From NCBI GenBank assembly GCA_023409695.1, contig JAEYQZ010000048.1, positions 1 to 5,463 on the forward strand: 5,463 nucleotides of DNA, written 5' to 3'. This DNA is from Methanobacteriota archaeon. Lineage in GTDB: Archaea > Methanobacteriota > Methanobacteria > Methanobacteriales > Methanobacteriaceae. Of the stretch, positions 5,447 through 5,463 are shown one piece after another. Under the pieces are notes generated by a model that saw nothing but the letters and a program-made list of their open reading frames with translations, was not told the DNA's origin and did no database searches. The translations under genes were made by a program, and so were the position numbers. How positions within the stretch are numbered: position 1 is the stretch's first letter; each line of letters opens with the position of its first letter.

Positions 5447-5463
5447 CCACTTTTCTCATATAT

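Noticed and set aside
476..5463. tRNA, rRNA, CRISPR array or insertion sequence
   Set aside because: I found no tRNA-like arms, no spaced long direct repeats, and no transposase or terminal inverted repeats in any spacer.

Overview
The window is AT-rich archaeal DNA, most likely from a mesophilic, hydrogenotrophic methanogen of the Methanobacteriales (Methanobacterium-like). Three things point that way. It has a full-length methanogen-type heterodisulfide reductase subunit A (HdrA). It has an archaeal-type serine hydroxymethyltransferase (GlyA). Its ribosome binding sites match the archaeal 16S 3' end (GGAGGTGAT), with TATA-like elements upstream of the genes. The genus is an inference; HdrA and GlyA family membership is directly readable.

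Layout. (1) 1-475, minus strand: the first 158 codons of a molybdopterin (bis-MGD) oxidoreductase that runs off the left edge. (2) 476-794: a divergent, AT-rich control region with three exact copies of a 12-mer, a GC-closed hairpin and TATA-like boxes facing both ways. (3) 795-2783: hdrA, with an ATG start preferred over the upstream GTG, followed at once by a hairpin plus T-rich terminator. (4) 2823-3125: a gene-poor spacer with inverted repeats and a promoter. (5) 3126-3812: a DUF169-family protein of unknown function with five cysteines. (6) 3813-4012: a spacer with a TATA box and overlapping palindromes just before glyA. (7) glyA, with two possible in-frame starts (4013 and 4064), each with its own GGAGG, and a terminator hairpin whose loop holds the stop codon. 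(8) 5361-5463: a short spacer with a TATA-like box and repeated TTCTCA, probably the promoter of a gene beyond the right edge.

How the genes fit together. HdrA is the flavin-based electron-bifurcating subunit that couples CoM-S-S-CoB reduction to ferredoxin reduction. GlyA connects C1 carriers (tetrahydromethanopterin in methanogens) to serine and glycine. The genes appear to be separate transcription units: each plus-strand gene has its own candidate promoter, and hdrA and glyA have clear terminators. No hdrB, hdrC or mvhD is visible. The most unusual item is the divergent molybdoenzyme, which keeps three of the four N-terminal Fe-S cysteines and has glycine in place of the fourth. No mobile element, CRISPR array, tRNA or rRNA was seen. 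Most of the window is ordinary core metabolism; I did not find a convincing new multi-gene system.
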